Source: Heracleum sosnowskyi (Eukaryota; Streptophyta; Magnoliopsida; Apiales; Apiaceae). From it: DNA of 64,000 nucleotides. The position numbers and the translations under genes were made by a program. The notes under the pieces were generated by a model that saw only the letters and a program-made list of their open reading frames with translations, made no database searches and was not told where the DNA came from. Location of the stretch: assembly GCA_030848705.1 (NCBI GenBank), contig CM061243.1:119684674-119748673 (forward strand). The letters run 5' to 3'. Below are positions 30,441 through 40,956 of the stretch, piece after piece (within the stretch, counting starts at the first letter, position 1; every line of letters starts with the position of its first letter).

Positions 30441-31181
30441 TTAGCCATCACATTGGCATGAATAATAATTTAACGCTAAAGTGCGGATAAATTATACTTC
30501 AGTGCAATTTAGTCATAAATAATTACGGTCATGATATTATATAACTAATTTTAAAATTATCTCTATTTAAGAATAACCTCAATATTATAACATTTTTCTC
30601 TGGTTTCAAAGTTATTAGAAGTTCTAGTGTGTTTGTTTGGATTCGATATTGGTGAAATGCATACTCACTTCGAGAAATGTAAAATTGAAAAAACTCGAAA
30701 AATTTGTGCAAACTATTGGATAATATTATTTTTCTGTAATATAAATTACTTAGGAGTTAGGAGAAAAGTAATTTTAAACGGGAGCTTGTAATTTGAAAAG
30801 AAGTAAAGTTTACTCGGGTGATGAACCTTTATGTCATAATTTGAAAAAAAATGGTCTAAAATATCATAATTTGGAAAAATAACCTCAAATATCACGCTAA
30901 AACAACACTTTAACTTTAACCGGTGTTAACCAAAACGTGAAATCGTCTAGCGTTTTAACAAATTTTTTTAAAAACAAAAACACTGAAGACGCAAGTTAAA
31001 GTGGTGTTTTCATAATAAAAAAACTACTTTAAAATGTGTTTTGAAGTCACGACACTCTTTTAAAACGCTATTTTTATAGTATTATATAAAAATATAATAT
31101 ATATAAGTGCGGTGCGGCACCGCATCATGCGGTTTGAAAAGAAGCAAAGGTAACCCACTCCAAGAACCTTAACAGAGAGAT
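30441..31181. other. Intergenic region upstream of ankyrin gene B
   Basis: AT-rich. Around 30880-31080 there are words repeated in both orientations (ACTTTAACTTT, AGTTAAAGT, AACGCTA), a degraded repeat without clear ends. The promoter of gene B should lie at its right end, but no clear TATA box decides a start. Confidence 0.35.
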
Positions 31182-33848
31182 ATGAGGAGGAAGTGTCAAT
31201 ATGTTTTCGACGATGATTACGACGATGATAGGTGAACTTTTACTTATAATTTTATATTTTTATTTGATTGTTTACTCGAATGTTGTGTGTTTTTATGCTC
31301 TAGGGTTTATACGATATTTCATTTAGGATCTCACAATATATGAATCTATCTATGTTTGTTGCTCACTCTACTTGTTTGTTAATCTTCTAGGAAGACACAC
31401 TGTTGTGATAATCGCGAGAAGAACAAATGTGTCGAGGTATGTGCTTGATATTTTATTACCCTCTTTAGGGGCTGTTGTGAAAGAGAATTAGATTGTGTAA
31501 CAAATTCTTTTTACAATAAGTTGTCCGTTGAATACTTCCGGGACATAGTCATATTTGGCTGGCACGCAAAGAGGTTTCTTCCGGGAGGGTATTAACAGGG
31601 TTCATCCAAAATGTATAAGAATTAAGAGGGGTTGGCTTTTAGTTCCGAAAAAAAGAGGGGGATTTTCAACTCTTTATAGTATGCTGTTACTTTATTTATC
31701 TGCTGTAACATGTGTGTGCATAAAAGTAGTTAGCCATTCATGTGTTTTTCTATTTTTATTGCCTTGTGTGTTAGACACCGATTTTACCATACTAAAATTC
31801 TTCCCTTGTTTTTGGTTTTTAACCACCATTTAAAGGATTGGAGTTCATTTCCGTCAAAAGAGTTGTGTCCAATCCGGATGATCATTGAGAATGATGATTC
31901 TGATAAGTTTGATTCATTTCTGAGGAAATCAAAGATAGTGTATTGCGAGGACGACGAGATGTTAAAATATGGTAGTTTTGAAATTTGCCCATATGGTTTA
32001 CTTGGTAAGATGTGTCATCATCATGCCGTCAAATGTGCAACAATGTTGCTTTCTCGCAGACGCAAAGTGGGTAGACTGATGAAGCTTAACATCGTAAACT
32101 GTTACGGAAGTTACCCCATCCATGATGCAGCAATTTCCTTGTCTGCTAGTATGGTCAAGTTATTTCTTGACCGTGGAGCCAGTCTTGATGCCCGGTCCTT
32201 GGATGCGGCACGTATTTCTCCATTGGAGTATGCTGTTGAAAGGTTTAGGTACGTATGCGACCTTCTGTTTTATGTCTAAATATATACATGTGCTTGTTTT
32301 GATTCTAGTTTTCTTGTTTTACATCCCCGCCCTTCCTGTGCAGCTGTGACTCAAACCTGATTCACTGGAGTCCAAAGAAATCTGTTTTCAAGTTAATCAT
32401 CACACTGTGCCTCCCTCAAATGGTTTGTTTCTTTATTCTTAAAATCTTGTGTGGTTTTTAGTTGGACTTGTATAGTTATGCAACACCTCCTCCCTGTTGC
32501 AGAAAGAGGCAATTGAGACTATTGACTTGCTTGCTGGGATCCGGAATGACAGTACCGTCATGAACGATACAATCTTCAGTGCTGTTAAGAGGGGACAAGT
32601 TGTTCCGGTGGCTGTTCTGTTGCTGTTGGCTCGAGACAGAGTTATGCAGAGCTTTTATCAACAAAATTGGGTCACTAGTGGACGCGACTTGCTGTTTCCT
32701 GAAGCCATCATCAACGAGCTTGCGTCGCTAATTAATCAGGAGTCTGCTTTAGTGGGCATTAAAGAGCACGCGAAGATTTTGCAATTGTGTCGGATGAAAA
32801 AGGAGTTAATGATATATTTTCTACAAATGATCGAAATCTTTCACAGGGCTGGGCCTGCTTTGAAATCTTATCTGGAAGAACGGACATCTGATGTGAGTCT
32901 TCTGTAGTACTATTTTTGTCCCTCGTGAACCATGACAATTAGTTTGATTACTTTACTGAATTAAAATTAGTAGTCAATGAAAGTAGACCTATCCGTAGTA
33001 TGTCTAGCTGATTCTAATTCAAGAGAATGGTTTTTATTTGCAGGTGACAAATGAACAGGTTTCCTACGATGTTGCAGAGCTGCTTAAAGGAGCTGGATTT
33101 GTCTTGAATATGGAAAATTATGATATAAGCGATATAACGAGGTTAGGCTTGTGATTGATTTTGATTGTTGTTAAACACGATGTTAGTTCTTAATACTGAC
33201 TGTAATTTAATCTCGATAAATATTCTTGACAGTTCACCCAAGCCTGGCATGGTTCCTCTGGATGCTACACTGAAGCAACAAGGATACGGTTATATTCTTT
33301 CTTATAAACCTATGCCTTGAGGTTAATTTAGATTTTCATTTGTTAACAAATTGTTAATTTTTAGAGGAAGAAGATGATCCCAAAGAAATTTTCTTCAAAC
33401 CATGTCGTGAACAAATCTGCCGATGTGATATGAGAATTGTAAGAACTTAATGTATAGTACATATCTTGTTTATTTCACTATAATTTTCTGAGGTGTTGTT
33501 TGACTAATACCATGTTTTCGCTTTGGGTTGAAAAAGCCGCCATGCACCACTAGCAAGGTGTTTCAGAGGATTGTTGGCACGAGTTACTTTGTCAATCATC
33601 ATCGTGGTTTTTCATCCCTTGCTAGTCCATCTATTCATCAATCCCTGTGGAAGATTCCGAGGAGAGATATCTGCTTCTTAACACCTTCACCAAATGTATT
33701 TGGAAAAGTAGGACCTTGTGACAAGAGTGGGAGTAGCGCGAAGCACAAGTCAGGCAACTGGTTTCCACTTCAGATGAGCAGGAGGGTTGTCAGGTCAGGA
33801 TTTATTCTTTTGTCGGCACTGACAAGAAAAGGACCAAGAGGTTTATGA
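31182..33848 (+). CDS. Ankyrin-repeat family gene B (nine exons, about 505 residues)
   Basis: Exons with GT-AG borders and an unbroken frame: 31182-31231, 31391-31436, 31836-32248, 32344-32422, 32503-32892, 33044-33141, 33233-33288, 33365-33438 and 33537-33848. The protein begins MRRKCQYVFDDDYDDD. Exon 3 holds ankyrin-like repeats (GSYPIHDAAISLSASMVKLF and GASLDARS, then ISPLEYAVERF). Exons 4-5 are mostly helical (IFSAVKRGQVVPVAVLLLLA; AKILQLCRMKKELMIYFLQM). Gene C keeps the same exons 3-7 and 9 with identical lengths for exons 4-7, which supports the model. The C-terminal exon of A and C (ALEEK) was not found, and the terminal exon ends PRGL; a splice at 33698 (AAT followed by GTATTT), as in C, could give another C terminus. 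Function unknown; protein binding is likely. Confidence 0.72.
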
Positions 33849-34228
33849 TGCTGAAACACTTTTGTGATTTTTCGTACTCTCGTGTTTCATATCTGACATT
33901 GTATGAGAGGATATAATATGTTAAGACTCGGTTAACCTTTTGTTGGAGATGCAGCTAGCTCCTGGAACCATGTTTGTGAAACTCTCCTTAAATCTTTGGG
34001 TGAATGGTCTTGCCCAATCCATTCTCCATAATATTTTCTTACCGTATTTGACTATGTAAATGAAAAGATGATACAGTCGCTTTACCCACTAATGAACCAC
34101 TAATGAAGAGTATGCACTCAGACCAGGTGATTCCATGGTATTTACATGTACGAATCACTCACGTATATATAAGGAAGAATCTTACATGTATGAATCACTC
34201 ACGTATATAAGGAAGAATCTCCGAGGAG
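33849..34228. other. 3' flank of gene B with a short tandem duplication
   Basis: No gene was seen. About 34143-34220 holds two tandem copies of a unit of about 43 bp that contains ACATGTACGAATCACTCAC and ATATAAGGAAGAATC; copy two has GTATGAATC in place of GTACGAATC. Confidence 0.5.
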
Positions 34229-34299
34229 GGGCTTGGGTCAAACGGGTTGACCCATACCTATAGCTCTTTTAAAATACGAAGAAGTGACCATAGAACTTC

Positions 34300-34503
34300 T
34301 GTCAATCCATTTTGAATGGGTTATATCGGGGAACAATCTCCTTCCCTTTTTCGGAAGAAATGGATGAAACGGAAGAGATCTAAGTGAATGGAAAAGGGAA
34401 TTTTTATTATTAAAGTTGGGGCAATAACCGTCCTTCGACTCTAGGTATTTTTTTCTTAAATAAGTAAGAAAAACTCATGGTAACAATTCGAGCTGACGAA
34501 ATT
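34300..34503 (+). other. atpA (5' fragment): Probable plastid-derived DNA (NUPT): atpA upstream region and first codons
   Basis: The last part reads as the start of plastid ATP synthase alpha: ATGGTAACAATTCGAGC then TGACGAAATT, coding MVTIRADEI. It is preceded by a leader of the plastid kind (TTTTTTTCTTAAATAAGTAAG). The similarity to atpA stops exactly after the ATT codon at 34503. The left limit is a guess, because I know the gene start better than the spacer. A plastome alignment would settle both ends. Confidence 0.55.
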
Positions 34504-34620
34504 GAGAGATCAATGGCAGAGCTAGTTCTACCAGCAGGTTTCAAATTTTGTCCAACTCCACGCAGGGAGCTACTTGCATCTCAAGGTTTATCAAGGGAAA
34601 CATCTTTAGCGATATCTTAA
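34477..34620 (+). CDS. Chimeric small ORF: plastid atpA start joined to NAC-like N terminus
   Basis: From the atpA-type ATG the frame continues without a break: nine residues of AtpA (MVTIRADEI), then ERSMAELVLPAGFKFCPTPR, then about 18 more residues to TAA, 47 in all. The second part resembles the opening of a NAC transcription-factor domain (usual form LPPGFRFHPTDEEL), but the conserved D-E-E-L is replaced by RRELL and the domain ends at once. It is probably a chance fusion of two fragments. No evidence of expression. Confidence 0.35.
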   Translation: MVTIRADEIERSMAELVLPAGFKFCPTPRRELLASQGLSRETSLAIS

Positions 34621-34756
34621 CGGAGAAAATGAAACTTATTAAAATCTCAACACAATACACTTGATCTTAGTGAGCAGAAGCCAAGACTATTTGGACATCA
34701 GAAATAAAAACTGACAGACTTGCTTGCAGAGAAGGTCCTTAATTCTGGCAGAATAA

Positions 34757-35320
34757 TATCTCATATACAGCTATAACATTTATATCTCGTTTAGATGATT
34801 CATGAAAGAACTATGATATCTCACAGAGATTTTAACTCTTACAGGAAGACGGAGAGATGGATTGTTTGAAAAGCTTTCCAACAATCTACCATCTATAAAT
34901 GGCTTGGGAATGGGGCCATAAAGCAGATTATTTGATAAGTTAATAGAGTTTGGAAGCAAATCAGAAAGTCTTTCTGGAATATTACCCTTTAAGAGATTGC
35001 TGCAAAGGTCAAGAACATTAAGAGATTTTAATGACGATAACGTTTCAGGTACTGAAGAACTGAACTTGTTTCTTTGCAATACCAACGAATTTAGCCTTTT
35101 AAGGTTGCCAATTTCAGGAGGTACAGGACCAGATAAAAGGTTATTGCTGAGATCAATTCTTACAAGTTTGATAGCATGTGATATTTCAGGAGGGAGTATA
35201 CCTGATATCATGTTTCTCTGTAGTAGCAGTTCAGACTAAGTTCTTAACATTTCCAATTGATCTAGCTACTGAACCACTGAAATTATTATAACCCAAATCG
35301 ATAATTGATAATTGTTTTTG
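34757..35320 (-). pseudogene. CEPR1-like: CEPR1-like LRR receptor kinase remnant 2 (C-terminal ectodomain)
   Basis: The minus strand encodes the last LRRs of the ectodomain: LSIIDLGYNNFSGSVARSIG (about 35235-35318), a one-base frame change near 35222, then SGILPPEISHAIKLVRIDLS, LKRLNSLVLQRNKFSSSVPE and LLESFSNNPSLRLP. This corresponds to the part of CEPR1 just before its membrane segment, i.e. the portion missing from remnant 1. After NPSLRLP the similarity ends, and no membrane or kinase domain follows. Immediately upstream (35316 onward) is the same 5' flank as remnant 1, so the signal peptide and first LRRs were removed by a deletion. A pseudogene. Confidence 0.78.
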
Positions 35321-35440
35321 GGAGAGAAGTTACTCTTTTTTGTTGTTGCAAATGAGTAGAAGAAGGGAAGAGATTTACACATGGCATGAGATCATTGAGT
35401 GGAATAACAAAAACTTTGAGTAATTTGTCGTACTCAATGC
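35316..35440 (-). promoter_or_regulatory. 5' flank shared with receptor remnant 1
   Basis: Matches 2320-2460 (GGGAGAGAAGTTACTC, GTTGTTGCAAATGAGTAG, GGCATGAGATCATTGAGTG). It is joined here directly to late LRR sequence near 35312, which defines the deletion junction. Confidence 0.5.
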
Positions 35441-36502
35441 ACAAAACTCTCGCGAATCATGGTTTGGCAAGGTCCCGATATACGAAACCTTACCTTTATT
35501 CTTTATAAAGAGGCTGTTTACAGAGGTTCGAGAACTATAAATGATAATAGAAAGAGGTTTGTGCAGTAGTGTACTCTGATAGAGATGCAAATGTACGTTA
35601 GCTTTATACAGCATTGTGCTTGCATAAATTTATCATTTCAAACACATTTACATTTTGGCTAGTTCGTATAATATAGTTTCTTTATCGCACGCGTAAATTC
35701 CAATTTAATATTCTGTGCTTTTATTCTGGTTGATCTTGTTGTTAAGCAGGACAGGTCTTTCCCTTGGAACTTACCTTCTCTTCTGCTTTTGAGCTTTGAA
35801 ATTATTAAAGAAATACTTTGAGCTTTGGCACACTTGATCAGGAAAGATTATTCGTCATTGTCTTAATTTAAATGCAGATGGTAGCATAACATACACTACT
35901 ATTCTTTTGACATTTGAAGTGGTTTGTGTACATTGGGTACTAGTTCAACGGATTCAATTCTTTGCAACTACGTAATTATACAAGATTTATTTTAACTACT
36001 TTAGTTTCATTCCGGAGTCGATTGTCTATAACAAGTAAAGGAAGCTCTTTATTCAAAATTCATTCTCTGTACTTCTTTGATGTTATCTTGCTCTCCCTGG
36101 ATTGCTAAATGTTTGCTTTTTTTTTAAACAAGGGATAATCCCTGAACATTTGAGGATCAAGATTTGTCATGAATAAAGAGCATTCAGATAGTTCATGTGA
36201 TTTAGTAATAAAATGAGGGGATGCTTTACGCTGCGCTTTCTCAACTCAATTCTGAAATTGGAATCAGCACATAATCCTCTACTAAAAAATAATCACCCAT
36301 ATTAGAAACAAAGCCAATAGAGGCTATAAAGTTGTCAAACCATGTGAAAGCTTTTGTGGAATATTGTTAGTACCAACTGTTGTTCTAAAACACCACAAGC
36401 AATCTAGCTTAGACGTCTTCACAACAGAATTTAATTCATCAAAGTCTAAATTCTTCAAAACATGGGATGAATACTAAATTTGGCAGAGGCTACATGAAGC
36501 AT
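35441..36502. other. Intergenic spacer between receptor remnant 2 and ankyrin pseudogene C
   Basis: No gene. Short stretches match the spacer between remnant 1 and gene A (for example ACATTGTGCTTGTATAAATTTA near 2510 and GCATTGTGCTTGCATAAATT near 35613; GGCTAGTT near 3669 and 35656), which supports duplication of the whole block. The TIR elements at 2531-3640 are absent here. Confidence 0.5.
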
Positions 36503-38295
36503 CTACGCCTTTCCTTTCTTGATAGCGGAAAATACCAAGGATGATATCTTCTTGACATCCAGCTGCTCGAGCGCCTTGCTAAGGGAATAAGAAAGACCAG
36601 GTCTCAAAGCAGTTGTTAGAGTTGACCTCTTTTTCTCCATGGCTTGTCTTTTAGGTTCTTTCTCTTCTAAAGCCTGGAAGAAGAAAGACAACTTAGACAT
36701 CGAACCAAGCTACAAATTTGATACTAACTCTTATTCCATCAAAAACAAAAAGCAAGTTTCATACTTGTGTTTCATAAATATTGATTAAACAGTTTATGAA
36801 GCAAATATTTACTAACAATATTGTTTTTCCAAAACAAGAGGACTGAAGTAATTTGAATTCTCTATTTGAACTTCAAAAGAAAAGATAAACTAATCAAAGA
36901 TAAGGATCGGAGCTGTTCAGTGCCCAAGGGTGTGGCAGCCACTTACCATGGAATTTCAGGTAAGTCATGCTTTGGTCTTGAAAACTTAATTTCAGGTAAA
37001 CGTGTTATATTATACCATAGGGAGTTTTCGGGGACAGTTTTTGGAAAATAAGACATACATTAGGTGAACTTGCTAAGGAACAGATATCCGTCCGAGGAAC
37101 CGTCCACATGGGTTGATGAATAGATGGACCAGCACGGGATGAGAAACCACGATGCTGACTATATAAGAAGCTCGGTCCAACAATCCTCTGAAACACACTG
37201 CTAGTTATGGTTGATAAGTAAGAATATAACCGTATCCTTGTTGCTTAAGTGTAGCTTCCAAAGGCACCAGGTCAGGCTTGGGTGAACTGTCAAGACTATA
37301 TATCGTATTTATATTATAGTCTGTTAAGCACTAACATCGTATCTAAAAACAATCAATCATTCACCAGCCTAACCTTGTTAGATCGCTTATATCACGATCA
37401 TCGGTGCTCAAGATGAATCCAGCTCCTTCAAGCACCTCTGCGACATGGTAGGAAACCTGTTCATTTGTCACCTTCAAATACAAACCATTCTCTTGAATTA
37501 GAATCAGCAAGACATACTACGGGACGATCTACTTTCATTGACTTCTATTTTTAATTCAGCAAAGGAATCAAACTAATTGCCATGGTTCACCAGAGAGAAA
37601 AATAGTACTACATAAAACTCACATCAGATGTCCGTTCTTTTAAATAAGATTTCAAAGCAGGCCCAGCTCTGTTGAAGATTTCAATCATTCTTAGAAAATA
37701 TATCATCAACTCCTTTTTCTCCCGACACAACTGCAAAATCTTCGCGTGCTCTTTGCTGCCCATTAAAGCAGACTCCTGATTAATTAGTGTCGCAAGCTCG
37801 CTCATGATGGCTTCAGGAAACAGCAAGCAGTCTCCATTAGAGACCGTAGGCCATCGATAAAAGCTCTTCATAACTCTGTCTCGAGCCAACAACAATAGAA
37901 CAGCCACTGAAACAACTTGTCCCCTCTTAACAGCACTGAAGATTGTATCGTTTATGACGGTACTTCCAGTCGACACCCCAGCAAGCAAGTGAATAGTCTC
38001 AAGTGCCTCTTTCTGCAACAGGGGAAGGTATTACATAACTATACAAGTCCAACAAATAAGCACACAAGATTTTAAGAATAGAGAAACAAACCACTTGCGG
38101 GAGGCACAGTGTGATGATTAATTTGAAAAGAGATTTTCTTGGACTCCAGGGAATCAGGTTTGTGTCACAGCTGCACAAGAAGGGTATGATGTAAAACAAG
38201 AAAACTTGTATCGAACAACAAGCACATTCATATTTTCTGACACAAAAAAGAAGGTTGCGTACGTACCTTAACCTTTCAACAGCATACTCCAGTGG
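36503..38295 (-). pseudogene. Ankyrin-repeat family gene C, 3' part
   Basis: Recognisable exons (minus): end of exon 3 at 38295-38267, exon 4 38170-38092, exon 5 38012-37623, exon 6 37471-37374, exon 7 37286-37231, exon 9 about 37208-37059 and the last exon 36673-36503, ending SAIKKGKA. Exons 4 to 7 have the same lengths as in gene B (79, 390, 98, 56) and remain open. The exon corresponding to B exon 8 is missing: intron 7 runs straight into exon-9-like sequence. The exons equivalent to A exons 7-8 are also not seen. A copia element splits exon 3 (other half at 48252-48583). Not expected to be functional. Confidence 0.8.
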
Positions 38296-38534
38296 TGTGA
38301 AACTGGATAGAAGAAGAAGAAGAAAATATCTATTGATTGTATTCTGTTACAAGTCTTGATTGATTCATCAATGAGATTACAATGGACTTATATACAAGCT
38401 AGAGTAGAACTACAATAGGAGAGTTTGTTACAACAGAAAGTTTGTTACAATCACTAACTAACTAGCTTAACTAACTCTATGAATATGCAGTTGTATATAC
38501 AGTATGTATAACTTAAGTAATATCAAGCCCAACA
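38296..38534 (-). repeat. 3' LTR of the outer copia element
   Basis: 239 bp, TG...CA on the minus strand, next to the polypurine tract. The polyprotein stop codon (38513) falls inside it. Confidence 0.9.
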
Positions 38535-39107
38535 CCCCCCCTCAAGTTGGAGGGTGAAGCAGGTGTCACACCCAACTTGCGAAGAAGATCATGATGCAAA
38601 ACACCAGTTAATGGTTTTGTACAAATGTCAGCGAGTTGTAGCTTTGAAGGTGTATAAGAAAGCGAAATTAGCCCAGATGCCAATTTAGTGCGAACGAAAT
38701 GACAGTCAAGCTCTATGTGTTTTGTTCTCTCGTGGTAGACTGGGTTCTTTGCTATGTAAATAGCAGCCTGATTATCACACTTGATAGGAACTGGTATGAG
38801 ATCAGGAACCTCAAGTTCATGAAGCAAACGGGAAAGCCAAGCCAACTCAGATGTCAACCTTCGAATAGAACGATACTCAGCCTCCGCAGAGGACAAGGAA
38901 ACAGTGTGTTGCTTCTTGGATTTCCAAGAAATAAGATTGCCACCAAGAAGGATAACGTAGCCACTAACAGACTTACGTGTATTTGGACAAGCACCCCAAT
39001 CGGCATCACAAAAAGCTTCCAAATGGAAAGTAGAATTTTTATTAAACAGCAAGCCTTGACCAGGGTTGGTCTTAAGGTATCGAATGACACGAAGAGCTGC
39101 ATCCCAG
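38535..39107 (-). pseudogene. pol: Outer copia polyprotein, C-terminal part (RNase H)
   Basis: Continues the outer pol frame after the nested element. RNase H signatures are FCDADWGACPNTRKSVSGY, SAEAEYRSI and LADICTKPL, ending GVGLDIT inside the LTR. The first codons (HWDAALRVIRYLK) join the frame broken at 43885. Confidence 0.85.
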
Positions 39108-39112
39108 TGTGG

Positions 39113-39468
39113 TGTAGTAATTTTAAGTGTATAATGTGTTGGAGATTAAAGAGAAGAAACTTGTTCTCAATAATCCACACAACTTACTCACACAAAATAT
39201 AAAACTCACAAATGTATTTCACTCAAAAGATTTTGATAATTCTTGATTATACAAAGCTTGGAAGATTGTCCTATTTATAGGACAAGATGGAACCTCCTAG
39301 AACACCTCTAGTACATGCACCTTATTTAATATGTAACTCCCTAAGTACATGAACCATCTTGAAATACAAAAGGTCTTGAACTTCAAAAGTCTATTCTAGA
39401 TACTTTCAAGAACATTCTAGATAATAAAAATAATAATCCAAAGTTTAGATTACATTATTATTTTAACA
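39113..39468 (-). repeat. 3' LTR of the inner copia element
   Basis: 356 bp, minus-strand ends TGTTAAAA and ATTACTACA. It contains a TATAAATA box inside the palindrome GTCCTATTTATAGGAC (about 39268-39283). Confidence 0.9.
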
Positions 39469-39480
39469 GCCCCCCTTAAG

Positions 39481-40956
39481 CTAAACTTTGCACATGCCAA
39501 GCTTCTTCTTTAACTCCTTGAAAATGTCGGGCCTCAAAGGTTTTGTAAAGATATCAGCAATTTGGTCTTGGGTTTTGCAATGTTTAACCACAACTTCTCC
39601 TTTCGTCACCAAGTCACGGATAAAATGATATTTGATTCGTATATGTTTGCTATTCCCATGAAACACCGGATTTTCCGTGAGTGCTATAGCAGACTTGCTA
39701 TCACAATATATAATTGGACTTTCTTTTGTATCATGCTTAAGGTCCTCCAACACCCATGTGATCCACAAAGCTTGACAACTAGCTAATGATAAAGAAATAT
39801 ATTCCGCCTCCGCCGTTGATAGAGCCACAACTTGTTGCTTCTTTGACATCCATGTGATTGCACTAGAGCCAATGAAGAAAACATTTCCCGAAGTACTTTT
39901 ACTATCATCAACACTTCCGGCCCAATCACTATCACAATATCCAAGCACCTTAGGACCACTTGCCTTTTGATAATAAATTCCATCTCTAAGTGTTCCACGA
40001 ACATACCTCAAAATTCTTTTTCCGGCCTCCCAATGTGTCTTCTTTGGTTGCTCCATGAATCTACTAATCAAACTAACACCATATGTAATATCCGGCCGAG
40101 TGGCGGTCAAGTACATCAAACTTCCGACAAGACTTCTATATAAAGTAGGATCAACAAACTTAGAATCATCATCCTTACTTAACTTCAAGCCAACTTCAAC
40201 GGGAGTGCTACTTGATTTCGCATCTTCCATTCTAAACTTCTTTAACAAATCTTTTGCATACTTTTCTTGAGAGATAAAAATTCCATTCTTATCTTGCTTT
40301 ACTTCAATACCAAGAAAATAGTGGAGTAGTCCCAAATCGGTCATCTCAAATTCTTGCATCATATTTTTCTTAAATTCTTCAATGTCATCACGATTATTTC
40401 CCGCAAAGATCAAATCATCCACATATAAGCCAATGATGAGAATTTTACCTTTGTTCTCCTTGATGTAAAGTGTATGCTCAAATGGACACCTCTTGAATCC
40501 CATCTTCATAAAATAATCATTGATGCGGCTATACCATGCACGTGGGGCTTGCTTTAGACCGTACAAAGCCTTCTTCAAACGATAGACTTTATTTTCTTCG
40601 TTCTTTTTCACATAGCCCGGTGGTTGATCAATATACACCTCTTCTTGTAATACTCCATTCAAAAAAGCGGATTTGACATCCATTTGGTGAACTTGCCACT
40701 TGTTTTGAGCGGCCAAAGAAATTAACAAGCGAATTGTTTCAAGACGTGCCACGGGAGCAAATACTTCTTTGTAATCAACACCATATTTTTGCTTGTAGCC
40801 TTTTACCACCAAACGTGCCTTATGTTTTTCAACTTCACCTTGTGCATTCAACTTTGTCTTGTAAACCCACTTGACTCCAATGGATTTCTTTCCTTTAGGA
40901 GCTTCAACTAACTCCCAAGTTTCATTCCTTTCAATTGCATCAATTTCTAGATCCAT
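39481..40956 (-). CDS. pol: Inner copia: reverse transcriptase and RNase H ORF (491 residues)
   Basis: Starts MDLEIDAIERNETWELVEAP. RT motifs: KARLVVKGYKQKYGVDY, MDVKSAFLNG, YGLKQAPRAWY and catalytic YVDDLIFAG (near residue 178). RNase H motifs: GYCDSDWAGSVDDSKST, STAEAEYISL and QIADIFTKPL. All blocks are intact. The frame overlaps the upstream gag-protease-integrase ORF by 10 bases, and a TAA lies about 24 bases upstream of the ATG in this frame. Copia elements normally make one polyprotein, so the split most likely reflects a one-base length change in a short A run near 40975. Confidence 0.93.
   Translation of the reverse strand: MDLEIDAIERNETWELVEAPKGKKSIGVKWVYKTKLNAQGEVEKHKARLVVKGYKQKYGVDYKEVFAPVARLETIRLLISLAAQNKWQVHQMDVKSAFLNGVLQEEVYIDQPPGYVKKNEENKVYRLKKALYGLKQAPRAWYSRINDYFMKMGFKRCPFEHTLYIKENKGKILIIGLYVDDLIFAGNNRDDIEEFKKNMMQEFEMTDLGLLHYFLGIEVKQDKNGIFISQEKYAKDLLKKFRMEDAKSSSTPVEVGLKLSKDDDSKFVDPTLYRSLVGSLMYLTATRPDITYGVSLISRFMEQPKKTHWEAGKRILRYVRGTLRDGIYYQKASGPKVLGYCDSDWAGSVDDSKSTSGNVFFIGSSAITWMSKKQQVVALSTAEAEYISLSLASCQALWITWVLEDLKHDTKESPIIYCDSKSAIALTENPVFHGNSKHIRIKYHFIRDLVTKGEVVVKHCKTQDQIADIFTKPLRPDIFKELKKKLGMCKV

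Noticed and set aside
36866..37051. 61-residue plus-strand ORF
   Set aside because: It lies antisense in an intron of ankyrin pseudogene C and has a weak counterpart in the same intron of gene A only at DNA level.
38699..39202. 167-residue plus-strand ORF
   Set aside because: It is antisense to the outer copia RNase H and runs into an LTR; a shadow frame.
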